Positions 1-10,453 of a DNA stretch of 64,000 nucleotides are shown here, in pieces (position 1 is the first letter of the stretch; the number at the start of each line of letters is the position of its first letter). The DNA lies in NCBI GenBank assembly GCA_963813435.1, contig CAWEYY010000003.1:992001-1056000 (forward strand). The letters are read 5' to 3'. This stretch comes from AC-32 sp963813435. GTDB lineage: Bacteria > Actinomycetota > Thermoleophilia > Gaiellales > Gaiellaceae. The notes beneath the pieces are model-generated. The model saw only the letters and a list, made by a program, of their open reading frames with translations, was not told the DNA's origin and ran no database searches. Both the position numbers and the translations under genes were made by a program.

Positions 1-1017
1 CGGGTAGTCGGGAACCGGGTCGAGCGTGAACGGCGGATAGCGGTCCGTGGCGAGCGCGCTGTAGGAGTAGAAGGCCACTCGCCACGTCCAGCGCAGCACG
101 CCGACGTTGAACTCGAAGATCCCGCGCGGATAGCGGCCGGTGAAGAGGATCGCGAAGAACGCGATCACGGTGAGGAGGAAGAACGCGAACCAGAGGATCG
201 CGAGCACGATGTAGTGCGGGATCGCCAGGAGCCACTTCACGAGCCAGAGCCACCGGCTGAGGGGCTCGTCCAGCCGGCCCTCGACGGCGACCGGGTACCC
301 GGCGGCCGCAGGCACGGGAGCGGCGCCCGGTTCGCCGGTCTCGAGCGGAGCCGACTTCCGTAGTCCGAGGTAGATCAGCAGGCTGCCCCCGATCAGCAGC
401 AGCGCGCCGAAGATCAGCACGCCGGCCGCGATCCAGCCGAGGAACGAGACCTTCGCACCGAAGCTCGCATCGATCGCGACCGGCTGCGAGCCATCCGCGT
501 TCATCGCCACGGCCGACCACTTGCCCTTCCGCAGGCCCCAGACCAGGGTCTCTCCGCCGTTCGCCGAAGCGACCCAGAAGCGCTGCGCGCCGGGGGGCGT
601 CACCGGCGCCGAGCCGGGGTGATTCTCGTACTCGACCGAAAACGGATCCGCCTCGAAGTCGGTGACCTCGTCGTGGTCCGTCCCGGAGAGATATCGGTCG
701 ACGTCTTCGCTCCTGCCGATGCCCACGAAGATCGGCTTCCCACTCGCGCTCGAGGCGTCGATGCTGATCTTGGCGTACCGGCCCGAGCCGAAGAGCCATC
801 CGGGCACGCCCGTGCCGATGTCGAGCTTCTCCGAGGTGATCGCGTACGACGAGCTCTCGAAGCGGTGAGCGTGCGTCGTGAAGAAGCCGTCGCTGTTGGT
901 CTGGTCGTTCTGCGCCCAGACGAGCGCGGCGCCTCCGGCCAAGAGCGACAGCGCGAAGAGAACGGCGATGACGCCGAAGACGACCATCACGACCCGCGCG
1001 ACGCGCCTACCGGTCAC
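1..1017 (-). CDS. DUF4389-family membrane protein (3' end outside window)
   Basis: Membrane protein of unknown function; 339 codons are visible and the C-terminus lies beyond the left edge. It starts at a GTG, 9 nt after the stop of the upstream gene, so it is the last visible gene of a leftward operon. Residues about 8-30 form a first membrane helix, an extracytoplasmic part follows, and further helices lie at about 190-222 and 258-300. The final visible part, with an R-W-x-W-R-V-A-F-Y stretch and a Y-P-P-F motif, is characteristic of DUF4389. The domain assignment is fairly safe; nothing in the sequence reveals a biochemical role. Confidence 0.75.
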   Translation of the reverse strand, partial: MTGRRVARVVMVVFGVIAVLFALSLLAGGAALVWAQNDQTNSDGFFTTHAHRFESSSYAITSEKLDIGTGVPGWLFGSGRYAKISIDASSASGKPIFVGIGRSEDVDRYLSGTDHDEVTDFEADPFSVEYENHPGSAPVTPPGAQRFWVASANGGETLVWGLRKGKWSAVAMNADGSQPVAIDASFGAKVSFLGWIAAGVLIFGALLLIGGSLLIYLGLRKSAPLETGEPGAAPVPAAAGYPVAVEGRLDEPLSRWLWLVKWLLAIPHYIVLAILWFAFFLLTVIAFFAILFTGRYPRGIFEFNVGVLRWTWRVAFYSYSALATDRYPPFTLDPVPDYP

Positions 1018-1026
1018 GCGCCGATC

Positions 1027-1482
1027 CTAACCTAGAAGGTCCTGAAGGTTGATTTCGCCCCGGATCAGCTTCTCGAGCGGGATCTTGTCGATCGCCGTGC
1101 GGATGAGTGGCACGAGGAACGAAGGGATGTCGCCGCGCTGCTCGGCCCGGCTGACGGCCCCGAGCATGCCCGCACGGAGCGCGACATCGATCGTGTGCGC
1201 GTCCCAGTGTCGTGGCGCGAGGCTGTCGCCTCCGATCGAGAGCACGAGCTCCTCGCGCGTCGTGTGCAGGCGGCAGGCGGCGCCGTCGAGGCCGTCGAGG
1301 ACGACGCGCTGGATGGTCGTGTCGATTCCGCCTGTGCGGCCGGGTCTCGGCTCGCACGGGTTCGCGATCTTCGGCGAGGGCTCGTTCAGCGCGCCGCTGC
1401 CGAGCTCGGCTGCGACCAGCGCGAGGCCGCTCGCGAGCAGCGCGACGAGGATCCAGAGCGCGGGCGTGAGGCGGCCGGTCAC
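1027..1482 (-). CDS. Membrane-anchored hypothetical protein, 151 aa
   Basis: I do not recognise a named family. The GTG start overlaps the stop of the upstream MFS gene (GTGA), and the DUF4389 gene follows after 9 nt, so the three are probably co-transcribed. Residues about 7-27 are a single hydrophobic anchor; the rest is a soluble, probably extracytoplasmic domain with an N-P-C motif near residue 42 and a second Cys near residue 73 that could form a disulfide. The C-terminal half is helical and amphipathic. The conserved operon position beside DUF4389 suggests an envelope role, but this is only context. Confidence 0.6.
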   Translation of the reverse strand: MTGRLTPALWILVALLASGLALVAAELGSGALNEPSPKIANPCEPRPGRTGGIDTTIQRVVLDGLDGAACRLHTTREELVLSIGGDSLAPRHWDAHTIDVALRAGMLGAVSRAEQRGDIPSFLVPLIRTAIDKIPLEKLIRGEINLQDLLG

Positions 1483-2834
1483 GAGACGAGCCTCCTGCGG
1501 AAGACGACGGCCACCAGGAGGGCCGCGGCCGCGAACAGCGCGCAGACGAAGAAGGCCGAGCGCGAGGCGCGGGTGATCGTGTCCTCGATCGTCCCGAGCA
1601 GCCGGTCGCGGGTCGCCGCGAGCCCGGAGTCGGTGCGCGCGCCGTGCTCGTTGAACGGCTGCGCGAGGTCCGGGGTCTGCCCCTCCTGCGCGCGGGCGAA
1701 CGCGCCGCGGAGCGAGAGCGCAACCGGGACCTTCTTGTCGAGGCCGACCGGGGCGTCGAGCAGGACGGCCGTCGCCTTCAGCATCGCCTCGTCGCCGGCC
1801 GCGGGCACCTTTGAGGCGAGGAGCGGGGCGATCACGGCAATCGCGAGGACGAGCCCCACGTGCCGCGCGCCGACCGTGAGCGTCCCGCTCCGCGTCAGCT
1901 CCGAGCCCGGATCGAGCACGGCGTCGGAGAGGACCGGCACCGCCAGCCCGAGGCCGGCACCGCAGAGCGCCAGCGACCAGACGGCGAAGCCCACGCTCGC
2001 GGAGGGCAGCAGCGCCAGCCCGACGAGGCCGCCCGCGAGCAGCGCCGCGCCACCGCAGACCGCGACGAGTCGCGGCAGCCGCCGCTCGAGCGGGCGGGCG
2101 ACGAGCGCCGCGGCAGGCAGGATGCTCACGATCGCCGCGCCCCCGATCGGCGTGTAGTTCCAGACGCTGATCACGAGCAGGACGGCCAGGAAGAGCGCGC
2201 CGACGAGCGCGCCGAACAGCAGGCCCAGCGACACGTTCGCGGGGAGCGTCCTGCGGAGCGACGGCCGCCAGCCCTCCTCGGCGACCGTGCGGACGTGCGA
2301 GCTCGCAACGGCCAGCAGCCCGAGCGCGGCCACGGGCGCCTGCGCGACGAAGATCGCGCGCCAGCTGAACGCCTGCGTCAGGACGCCGCCCAGCGCTGGC
2401 CCGAGCGCGAGGCCGAACGTCCCCGCGAGGATCCAGACCCGCGCACCGTCCGCGGGTGAGCCGGCGAGCGCGCCGAGCACCGGGAGCGCACCGGCGAGCA
2501 GCAGCGCGGCGCCGACGCCCTGCACGGTCCGGGCGCCGATCAGGAACTCGAGGCTGTCCGCGAGCGCGCAGGCGATCGACGCGCCCAGGAACACGACCAG
2601 GCCGCCGGCCAGCACCCAAGCCGCGCGGAAGCGGTGGACGAACAGCACCAGCACGAGCGCCGTGACCGCGACGGCGGCGTTGTAGGCCGTGACGACCCAC
2701 GAGACGCCCTCGATGGTCGTGTTGAAGCGCGTGTACAGCTCGGGGAGCGCGAGGACGACGATCGACGAGTCGGCGAAGGCGATCGCGACCGCGGCCGCGA
2801 CGAGGGCGGTGAGGACTGTCCGGGTGCCCGTCAG
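1479..2834 (-). CDS. MFS drug/solute transporter (CTG start proposed)
   Basis: Major facilitator superfamily permease of about 451 residues with roughly 12-14 hydrophobic segments, resembling the DHA2 multidrug branch: it opens with a helix carrying an F-A-D-S-S-I-V motif, typical of the D-x-S/T-I-V motif in helix 1 of DHA2 exporters. Substrate cannot be told. The gene follows a SnoaL-like gene; no ATG, GTG or TTG lies in frame near the expected N-terminus, and a CTG overlapping the upstream TGA (CTGA) sits exactly where homologues begin. Further upstream codons in this frame are antisense-like and make no protein sense. The start is therefore inferred; the body is secure. Confidence 0.75.
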   Translation of the reverse strand: MTGTRTVLTALVAAAVAIAFADSSIVVLALPELYTRFNTTIEGVSWVVTAYNAAVAVTALVLVLFVHRFRAAWVLAGGLVVFLGASIACALADSLEFLIGARTVQGVGAALLLAGALPVLGALAGSPADGARVWILAGTFGLALGPALGGVLTQAFSWRAIFVAQAPVAALGLLAVASSHVRTVAEEGWRPSLRRTLPANVSLGLLFGALVGALFLAVLLVISVWNYTPIGGAAIVSILPAAALVARPLERRLPRLVAVCGGAALLAGGLVGLALLPSASVGFAVWSLALCGAGLGLAVPVLSDAVLDPGSELTRSGTLTVGARHVGLVLAIAVIAPLLASKVPAAGDEAMLKATAVLLDAPVGLDKKVPVALSLRGAFARAQEGQTPDLAQPFNEHGARTDSGLAATRDRLLGTIEDTITRASRSAFFVCALFAAAALLVAVVFRRRLVS

Positions 2835-3226
2835 CGGCCCCAGCCGGGCGGCGGCTCGCGGCGGCCGGGCTCCATGTGCCAGTAGTCGCGGGCTACGACG
2901 ACCAGGCCCTCGTCGTCGAAGCGGAGGACGGAGCAACCGGCGATCGTGTGCTGCTCCCCGCTGGTGAGGACGAGCGTCGCCCACCACTCGACCGCGGCGC
3001 GGTCGCCGTCCTCGATCGGCTCGCCGAAGCGAACGTCCTCCGCGCGCGCCTCGGGGTAGACGCGACGCGTGTACTCGACCGGCGGCTCCGGCTGGCGGAA
3101 CGGCGCCGAACGGAACACGCAGTCCGGCGCATACAGCGCCGCGGCCGCGTCGGGGTCGCCTGCCTCCCACGCGACCCTGTACCCCTCGGCCCAGCGCCGC
3201 GCGAAGCCGTTCTGTCGCGGGCTCAC
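2831..3226 (-). CDS. SnoaL-like / NTF2-fold protein
   Basis: 131-residue protein of the NTF2-like (SnoaL) fold: an N-terminal helix with R-W-A-E-G-Y and W-E-A-G-D, then the Y-A-P-D-C-V-F-R strand typical of the family, and a W-W-A-T strand. Such proteins are small cone-shaped enzymes or ligand binders; the substrate is unknown. The start is the GTG lying 6 nt after a TAGGAT box, which favours it as a leaderless promoter-proximal gene. It is the first gene of a leftward run with the MFS transporter and two envelope proteins. Confidence 0.7.
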   Translation of the reverse strand: MSPRQNGFARRWAEGYRVAWEAGDPDAAAALYAPDCVFRSAPFRQPEPPVEYTRRVYPEARAEDVRFGEPIEDGDRAAVEWWATLVLTSGEQHTIAGCSVLRFDDEGLVVVARDYWHMEPGRREPPPGWGR

Positions 3227-3232
3227 CGGCGA

Positions 3233-3238
3233 ATCCTA
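3233..3238 (-). promoter_or_regulatory. -10 box of leaderless SnoaL-like gene
   Basis: TAGGAT on the minus strand, 6 nt before the GTG at 3226. Confidence 0.55.
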
Positions 3239-3311
3239 GTCAGCGTGACACTTCGGATTCTCCGCACCCAGCTCAGCGGTTTTCGCTGATAGCCGCCGGG
3301 TGATGCGGCGC

Positions 3312-3317
3312 TAGCCT
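3312..3317 (+). promoter_or_regulatory. -10 box of leaderless universal stress gene
   Basis: TAGCCT followed by 6 nt and the ATG at 3324; no Shine-Dalgarno sequence fits in between. Confidence 0.55.
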
Positions 3318-3323
3318 TGAACC

Positions 3324-4151
3324 ATGGGCAACGAGCACTCGACCCCCGGAGACGAAGGATCGGAGCTCGCTCCACCGCTGCGAGCGTCGATCTTCTCTCG
3401 CATCGTCGTCGGAGTCGACGGCAGCGAGCCGGGTTTCGACGCCTGTCGGCAGGCAGGTCGGCTACGCGAGCCCGGAGGTTGGCTCGAGGTCTTCACCGCC
3501 GTCCACCTGGGAAAGGCGACCCATGCGGGAGCATCTGCGCCGCGTATGGTCGAGGAGATCGAGCACGCGGGGCAAGAGGCGCTGCGCAGAGCCGAGGCGA
3601 TCGTGGGCCCGGAGGTCGTCTCCAGGCTGGTCGACGGCCAGCCGACCGATTCACTGCTCCGTGAGCTTGCCCGCGAGCGGGCGACTCTCGTCGCCGTCGG
3701 CACGCACGGCCAGAGCCGTGCCTCCGAGATCGTGCTCGGCGGGGTCGCCGGATCGATGCTCCACACTGCGCCCTGCTCGGTGCTGGTGGCACGACCACGG
3801 CAGGACGGCGCCGGCTTCCCGAGCTCGCTCGCCGTGGGCATCGACGGATCCGAGCAGGCAGCCGCCGCGCTCGCCGTGGCCCGCCGCCTGGTGGACCGTT
3901 TCGACGCGCCGCTGCATGCCGTGACCGCTCTGCGCGGAAAGGACGTCGATCTCGACCGGATCACGCGCCTGGTCCCGCAAGTCGAAGCGGTCGACAAGAA
4001 ACCGCTGGAGGCGCTGATCGAGGCCGCCGCCGGAGTCGACCTGCTCGTCGTGGGCCGCCGCGGGCTCCACGGGCTCGACGCTCTGGGAAGCGTGTCGGAG
4101 CGCGTCGCACACCGGTCGACGAGCTCGGTCCTGGTCGTCCACGGCGCGTGA
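3324..4151 (+). CDS. Universal stress protein, tandem UspA domains
   Basis: 275-residue cytoplasmic protein with two UspA domains, about residues 24-152 and 168-274. Each has the opening beta-strand (I-V-V-G-V-D-G-S near residue 28; A-V-G-I-D-G-S near 170) and a nucleotide-binding G-x2-G-x(8-9)-G-S/T loop close to its end, so ATP binding is likely. Tandem Usp proteins are common in actinobacteria under hypoxia or stationary phase. The stop overlaps the start of a P-type ATPase, so stress response and ion transport are translationally coupled here. The ATG is supported by the -10 box just upstream. Confidence 0.9.
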   Translation: MGNEHSTPGDEGSELAPPLRASIFSRIVVGVDGSEPGFDACRQAGRLREPGGWLEVFTAVHLGKATHAGASAPRMVEEIEHAGQEALRRAEAIVGPEVVSRLVDGQPTDSLLRELARERATLVAVGTHGQSRASEIVLGGVAGSMLHTAPCSVLVARPRQDGAGFPSSLAVGIDGSEQAAAALAVARRLVDRFDAPLHAVTALRGKDVDLDRITRLVPQVEAVDKKPLEALIEAAAGVDLLVVGRRGLHGLDALGSVSERVAHRSTSSVLVVHGA

Positions 4152-6694
4152 TGAACGTCATCGCCAACCCGCACGCGCTCGAGCGTGGGGAGCTTGCGCG
4201 CCTCCTGAAGACCGACCCGGATCGCGGACTGACCTCGATCGACGCCGCTCGCAGGCTTGAGCACTTCGGACCCAACCGGCCGAAGCGCGTACGGCGACCC
4301 CCCTACCTGCGACTCGTCCTCAACCAGTTCCTCGATCCTCTGGTCGCGCTGCTCGTCGCCGCGGCCGCTGTCTCGTTCGCGATCGGCGACACCATCGAGG
4401 CGGCAGCCATCGCGGCCGTGCTGCTCGTGAACGCCGTGCTCGGCTTCTGGCAGGAGGCCGTGGCCGAGCGCGCGATTCTGGCTCTGTCGGAAGCCTTCAC
4501 CCACTCCGCTGCCGTCGTGCGCGAGGGAGCGATTCGCACAATTCCCGCCGAGGAAGTCGTTCCGGGCGACGTTCTCCTCGTTTCCGACGGCGAGCGGGTC
4601 GCCGCCGATGCGCGCGTCCTCGAGGCGAGAGGGCTCGAAGTGGACGAGTCGGCGCTGACAGGCGAGTCGCTCCCGGTCACGAAGGACGTCGAGCGCGTCG
4701 ACCGCGCGACGCCGCTCGCCGAGCGGGGCTCGATGCTCTACGCCGGCTCGGGCATCGCGCGGGGCGGCGGGCGGGCACTGGTCTGCGCCACGGGCATGTC
4801 GACCGAGCTCGGGGCGATCGAGGCCCTGGCGGCCGAGGCCAAAGCACCGCCGACGCCTCTCGACCGCAGGCTCGCGCGTCTGACGCGCCAGATGGTCGTG
4901 CTCGGCCTCCTCCTCACCGTCAGCCTCGGCGGCGTCATGTTGCTGCAGGGCGAGCCCTTGCACACTGCATTCCTCGTCGGCGTCGCCGTCGCGGTGGCCG
5001 CGGTTCCCGAGGGGCTTGCGGCGACCGTCACCGCGTCCCTTGCGCTCGGCGCAAGGTCACTTGCCCGCCGCGGCGCGATCGTGCGGCGACTCGATGCGGT
5101 CGAGACGCTCGGCGAGACGACGATCGTCTGCACGGACAAGACCGGCACGCTCACGGAGAACCGGATCCGCGTCTCCGACCTTCGGCCGGCGCCTGGTGTC
5201 GACGAGCTTCGGCTTCTCGAGGCGGCGGTGCTCGCTTCGGCGGCCCGGGCCACCGACGACGGGCACGTGCACGGAGATCCCATCGAGGCCGCGTTGCTGC
5301 TCGCAACGATGGAGCGCGGCCTCACGCAGGCGGAGATCCTCGAGGGCCGAGAGGCCGTGCACGAGGTTCCGTTCGACTCGGAGCGCAAGCTGATGACGAT
5401 CGTCTACGACGGCCCCGATGGCCGCATCGCCTTCACCAAGGGCGCCCCCGAGGTGGTCGTGGACCGCTCCGTCGCACCGGTGCCCGAGCTCGTCACGCTC
5501 GCCGAAGCCTGGGCGGCCGAGGGCTTCCGCGTGCTGGCGATCGCCTCTCGACGCCTCGACGGCGCTCGCGAGCTCGACGACTCTGTCGAGGCGAAGCTCG
5601 AGCTGCTGGGCCTGATCGCCCTTCACGACCCCCTTCGGCCGACTGCGGCGGCCTCGATCCGCGAGGCGCACGAGGCCGGGATCGACGTTCGCATGCTCAC
5701 GGGAGACCATCCTGCGACCGCGCGGACGATCGGACATGCGCTCGGGCTCGAGGAGGCGGATATCTACGCCCGCGCGACTCCCGGCTCGAAGCTGGCTCTG
5801 GTCGAGGATCTCCAGGCGCAGGGAGAGGTTGTGGCCGTCACGGGCGACGGCGTCAATGATGCGCCTGCCCTGCGTCGTGCGGACGTCGGCGTGGCGATGG
5901 GGCGGTCCGGCACGGAGGCTGCGCGCGAGGCAGCCTCGATCGTCCTCACCGACGACGACTTCGCCACGATCGTCGCCGCGATCCGCGAAGGCCGCCTGAT
6001 CGGAAACAACATCCGCAAGTTCGTGGCCTTCCTCCTCTCGGCGAACCTCGGCGAGGTACTTGTCTTCGCGGTTGCGGTCACCGCCGGGTTGGGACCGCCG
6101 CTTGCGGTGATCCAGGTCCTGCTCGTCAACCTCGTGACCGACGGGCCGCCGGCTCTGGCGCTCACCCAGGATCCCGCCTCGCCCGGGCTAATGGCGTCGG
6201 GGCCGCGACGGAGCACACGGCTGTTCGATCGCCGGCTGCTCATGATGCTCGGCATCGTGGGCGTGTTGGTCGGCTCCGCGACCCTCGCCGCCTTCGGCGC
6301 CGGGAAGGCGTTCGGCGGAGACAGCGCCCAGACGATGGCCTACGCGACACTTGCGCTGTCCGAGCTCGTCCTCGTCTTCGGCATTCGCTCGACGTCGATC
6401 GCCGCCTGGCGGCTGCCGGCCAACCTGTGGCTCGTGGCGGCCTCGGGCGGCGCCGCCGTCTTCGTTGCGCTGTCTATCTACCTGCCCATGGCGCAGACGG
6501 CGTTCGCGACCGTACCGCTCGACGCTGCTCAAGCGTTCGTCGTCCTGGCGCTCTCGCTCTTGCCCTTCGCGGTCGTCGAGTTGGCGAAGGCCCTCGGACG
6601 CCGCCGTTTCAGGCCTGATAGGGCCGCCGCGCAGGCGAGCGAGGCTCCGGAGACGGCGCACACGGCGTTGCGCGCGGGGACGACGGCCGAGTAG
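4148..6694 (+). CDS. Cation-transporting P-type ATPase (P2A-like)
   Basis: 848-residue integral membrane pump. Visible landmarks: N-terminal cation-ATPase domain, the A-domain T-G-E-S loop near residue 170, P-E-G-L in helix 4 (near 283), the phosphorylated D-K-T-G-T near 330, T-G-D near 519, and G-D-G-V-N-D near 565, then a C-terminal membrane domain. This set and the P-E-G-L motif fit P2A (Ca2+-type) pumps, though Mg2+ or Mn2+ cannot be excluded. The GTG start overlaps the stop of the tandem Usp gene, so both are one transcription unit. A second, more divergent P-type ATPase lies at 55.6 kb. Confidence 0.9.
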   Translation: MMNVIANPHALERGELARLLKTDPDRGLTSIDAARRLEHFGPNRPKRVRRPPYLRLVLNQFLDPLVALLVAAAAVSFAIGDTIEAAAIAAVLLVNAVLGFWQEAVAERAILALSEAFTHSAAVVREGAIRTIPAEEVVPGDVLLVSDGERVAADARVLEARGLEVDESALTGESLPVTKDVERVDRATPLAERGSMLYAGSGIARGGGRALVCATGMSTELGAIEALAAEAKAPPTPLDRRLARLTRQMVVLGLLLTVSLGGVMLLQGEPLHTAFLVGVAVAVAAVPEGLAATVTASLALGARSLARRGAIVRRLDAVETLGETTIVCTDKTGTLTENRIRVSDLRPAPGVDELRLLEAAVLASAARATDDGHVHGDPIEAALLLATMERGLTQAEILEGREAVHEVPFDSERKLMTIVYDGPDGRIAFTKGAPEVVVDRSVAPVPELVTLAEAWAAEGFRVLAIASRRLDGARELDDSVEAKLELLGLIALHDPLRPTAAASIREAHEAGIDVRMLTGDHPATARTIGHALGLEEADIYARATPGSKLALVEDLQAQGEVVAVTGDGVNDAPALRRADVGVAMGRSGTEAAREAASIVLTDDDFATIVAAIREGRLIGNNIRKFVAFLLSANLGEVLVFAVAVTAGLGPPLAVIQVLLVNLVTDGPPALALTQDPASPGLMASGPRRSTRLFDRRLLMMLGIVGVLVGSATLAAFGAGKAFGGDSAQTMAYATLALSELVLVFGIRSTSIAAWRLPANLWLVAASGGAAVFVALSIYLPMAQTAFATVPLDAAQAFVVLALSLLPFAVVELAKALGRRRFRPDRAAAQASEAPETAHTALRAGTTAE

Positions 6695-6722
6695 CGGCGC
6701 CGAATGGCGGAGGAGACCTGGG

Positions 6723-7025
6723 TTAATCCATGGCCGGGAGCGGGACGAGCCCGACGTCGCCTTCGAGGACGATCGCCTCCTCGCCGAGCTCGGCCTCGAT
6801 CTGCCAGAGCCGGAAGAACTCGGACGCGCCCTCGCGCGTCTCCCAGCTCGCTAGCGCGTAGAAGGCCGTCCCGTCCTGCGCGTGCCAGGCGCGGTGGAAG
6901 CGACAGCCGAGCGACCGGGCGCTCTCCTGCATCTCGGGCGTGATCCAGGGGATCCGCTTCTCGTAGAGGTCCCGCGCCGTCTCGCCCGCCGGTGTCGGCG
7001 TCGGCACGCGGAAGAGGATCCACAT
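6723..7025 (-). CDS. Small protein, possible dimeric alpha/beta-barrel (ABM-like)
   Basis: 100-residue soluble protein. I do not recognise a defined family; a W-I-L-F-R-V opening strand, a central F-H-R-A-W and F-Y-A-L-A-S-W-E strand resemble the antibiotic-biosynthesis-monooxygenase/dimeric barrel fold, but no catalytic residues stand out. The ATG lies 9 nt after a TAGGCT sequence overlapping the end of the upstream GNAT gene region, so it may have its own promoter. Convergent with the P-type ATPase. Confidence 0.5.
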   Translation of the reverse strand: MWILFRVPTPTPAGETARDLYEKRIPWITPEMQESARSLGCRFHRAWHAQDGTAFYALASWETREGASEFFRLWQIEAELGEEAIVLEGDVGLVPLPAMD

Positions 7026-7042
7026 CGCCGCGCGAGCCTAGC

Positions 7043-7567
7043 TCAGCCGGGCTCGAGATCCTCCCGCACGAGGCCGTAGATCACGCCGTCGACCCACTCG
7101 TCGTTGCGCCAGTAGGCCTTGCGCCGGACGCCTTCGCGGACAAAGCCCGTTCGCTCGGCGTGGCGCTGGGCGCGCTCGTTGAAGCCGTAGATCTCCAGCT
7201 GGAGCCGGTGGTAGCCGAGGTCGAAGATCAGATGCCGCTGGAAGAGCCGCGCCGCGCGGTCGGCAACGCCCTGGTTCCGGAAGGACGGATGCACCGCCAG
7301 CGAGCCGAGGTTGGCGATCTTGCTGCGCCGGTTCGCGATCTCGAAGCCCATCAGCCCGGTCGGCTCGCCCGCGACCTCGATCACGAAGCGGCCGTACTCC
7401 TCCGGCTCGGCCTGCGAGCGCTCGATCTCGGCCAGCATCGACTCCCGGCCACGCGGCCGGATCGTCGCCATGAACGGCTCGACTTCCACGTGGGTCATCA
7501 GCTCGACGAGGAAGTCGAGGTCGCCCGGCTCGGCCCGGCGCAGGCTCAGCCCGTCGTCTCCCGTCAC
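7043..7567 (-). CDS. GNAT-family N-acetyltransferase (RimJ/RimL type)
   Basis: 174-residue acetyltransferase of the Acetyltransf_3/RimJ-RimL group. Visible are the N-terminal L-R-R-A-E-P-G-D-L strand, the G-F-E-I strand with the following N-L-G-S-L-A-V-H-P, the acetyl-CoA loop region R-N-Q-G-V-A-D-R near residue 110, and the C-terminal N-x2-A-Q-R-H-x-E-R-x-G-F motif. The acceptor could be an amino acid, antibiotic or protein N-terminus. The GTG start overlaps the stop of the upstream EamA exporter (GTGA), pointing to co-transcription and perhaps a shared detoxification role. Confidence 0.85.
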   Translation of the reverse strand: MTGDDGLSLRRAEPGDLDFLVELMTHVEVEPFMATIRPRGRESMLAEIERSQAEPEEYGRFVIEVAGEPTGLMGFEIANRRSKIANLGSLAVHPSFRNQGVADRAARLFQRHLIFDLGYHRLQLEIYGFNERAQRHAERTGFVREGVRRKAYWRNDEWVDGVIYGLVREDLEPG

Positions 7568-8469
7568 GAGACGGGAGCCGCTTCCTTGCGCCGCGCGAAT
7601 CTGAGGAACCCGGAGCCGAGCGCGACGCCGCCCAGGATGAGGACGAGCCCGACGAGTTCCTCGGCCGTGACCGGCTCGTCGAGCAGCAGCGTCCCGTAGA
7701 AGAGCGCGGCGACGGGCATCAGGTAGGTGACGAGGCTCGCGCGCGACGAGCCGTCGGTCCTGAGCAGCCGGAAGTACAGCAGCTGGCCGATCGCGGTCCC
7801 GAGCACGCCGAGCGCGACCACGCAGCCGATCGCCTTCCAGCTCGGGAACGAGGACGGCAGCTCGGCGAGCCCGAACGGGACGAGCACGATTGCACCACCC
7901 GTGAACGCCGCGGTGCTCAGCACGAGCGGTGACTCGTCCGCGACGAGGTGCTGGCCCCACAGGCTCGCGATCGCGTAGCTCACGGACGCCACGACGACCG
8001 CCAGCGTCCCGGCCACAGCCATCCACCCTCCGCTCGGATGCACGCCGACCAGCACCCCCACGCCCACGAGCCCGACCAGGATCCCGACGAGCCGCAGGCC
8101 CGTGGCCCGCTCGCTGTGCAGGAACCGGATCGCGATCAGCACGACGAAGATCGGCATCGACGCGTTCGCGATCGCGGCCACGCCCGAGTCGATGTGCTTC
8201 TCGCCCCAGGCGATCAGGGTGAAGGGCAGCGCGGCAGCGACGATCCCGAGCGCGAACGGCTGGATGCCGGCTGTGCGCAGCCGCGAGGCGGCCGGCCGGA
8301 CGCCCTCCCGCGCCGCGAGCAGCACGAACAGGATCGTGGCCGCCAGCACCAGCCGACCGGCCATCATCGTGGTCGGCTGCAGCTCGCGATCGGCGACCTT
8401 GATGAACATGAAGGACGCGCCCCAGAGCGCGGCGAGCAGGAAGAAGCTCGGGAGGAAGTACCTGCTCAT
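7564..8469 (-). CDS. EamA/DMT-family metabolite exporter
   Basis: 301-residue permease with about ten membrane helices and two EamA repeats (about residues 10-140 and 155-290). The N-terminal W-G-A-S-F-M-F-I-K and the second-half Y-L-M-P-V-A-A-L-F-Y-G motif are typical of RhaT/EamA drug-metabolite transporters. The ATG is chosen because a TAGCCT box lies 7 nt upstream and because more N-terminal codons would not be hydrophobic. It is divergent from purL, the two promoters lying only about 30 bp apart. Confidence 0.88.
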   Translation of the reverse strand: MSRYFLPSFFLLAALWGASFMFIKVADRELQPTTMMAGRLVLAATILFVLLAAREGVRPAASRLRTAGIQPFALGIVAAALPFTLIAWGEKHIDSGVAAIANASMPIFVVLIAIRFLHSERATGLRLVGILVGLVGVGVLVGVHPSGGWMAVAGTLAVVVASVSYAIASLWGQHLVADESPLVLSTAAFTGGAIVLVPFGLAELPSSFPSWKAIGCVVALGVLGTAIGQLLYFRLLRTDGSSRASLVTYLMPVAALFYGTLLLDEPVTAEELVGLVLILGGVALGSGFLRFARRKEAAPVS

Positions 8470-8476
8470 CCGTTGG

Positions 8477-8482
8477 AGGCTA
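8477..8482 (-). promoter_or_regulatory. -10 box of leaderless EamA gene
   Basis: TAGCCT on the minus strand, 7 nt before the ATG at 8469; divergent from the purL promoter. Confidence 0.55.
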
Positions 8483-8511
8483 GCGGTCGCCGACCCATCC
8501 CCCGCCGCCGT

Positions 8512-8517
8512 TAGACT
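8512..8517 (+). promoter_or_regulatory. -10 box of leaderless purL
   Basis: TAGACT, 7 nt before the proposed CTG start at 8525. The 11-nt string TTAGACTCGAC here recurs at the same place before purM (12799-12809). Confidence 0.6.
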
Positions 8518-8524
8518 CGACTCT

Positions 8525-10452
<1,928 letters not shown>

Positions 10453-10453
<1 letters not shown>
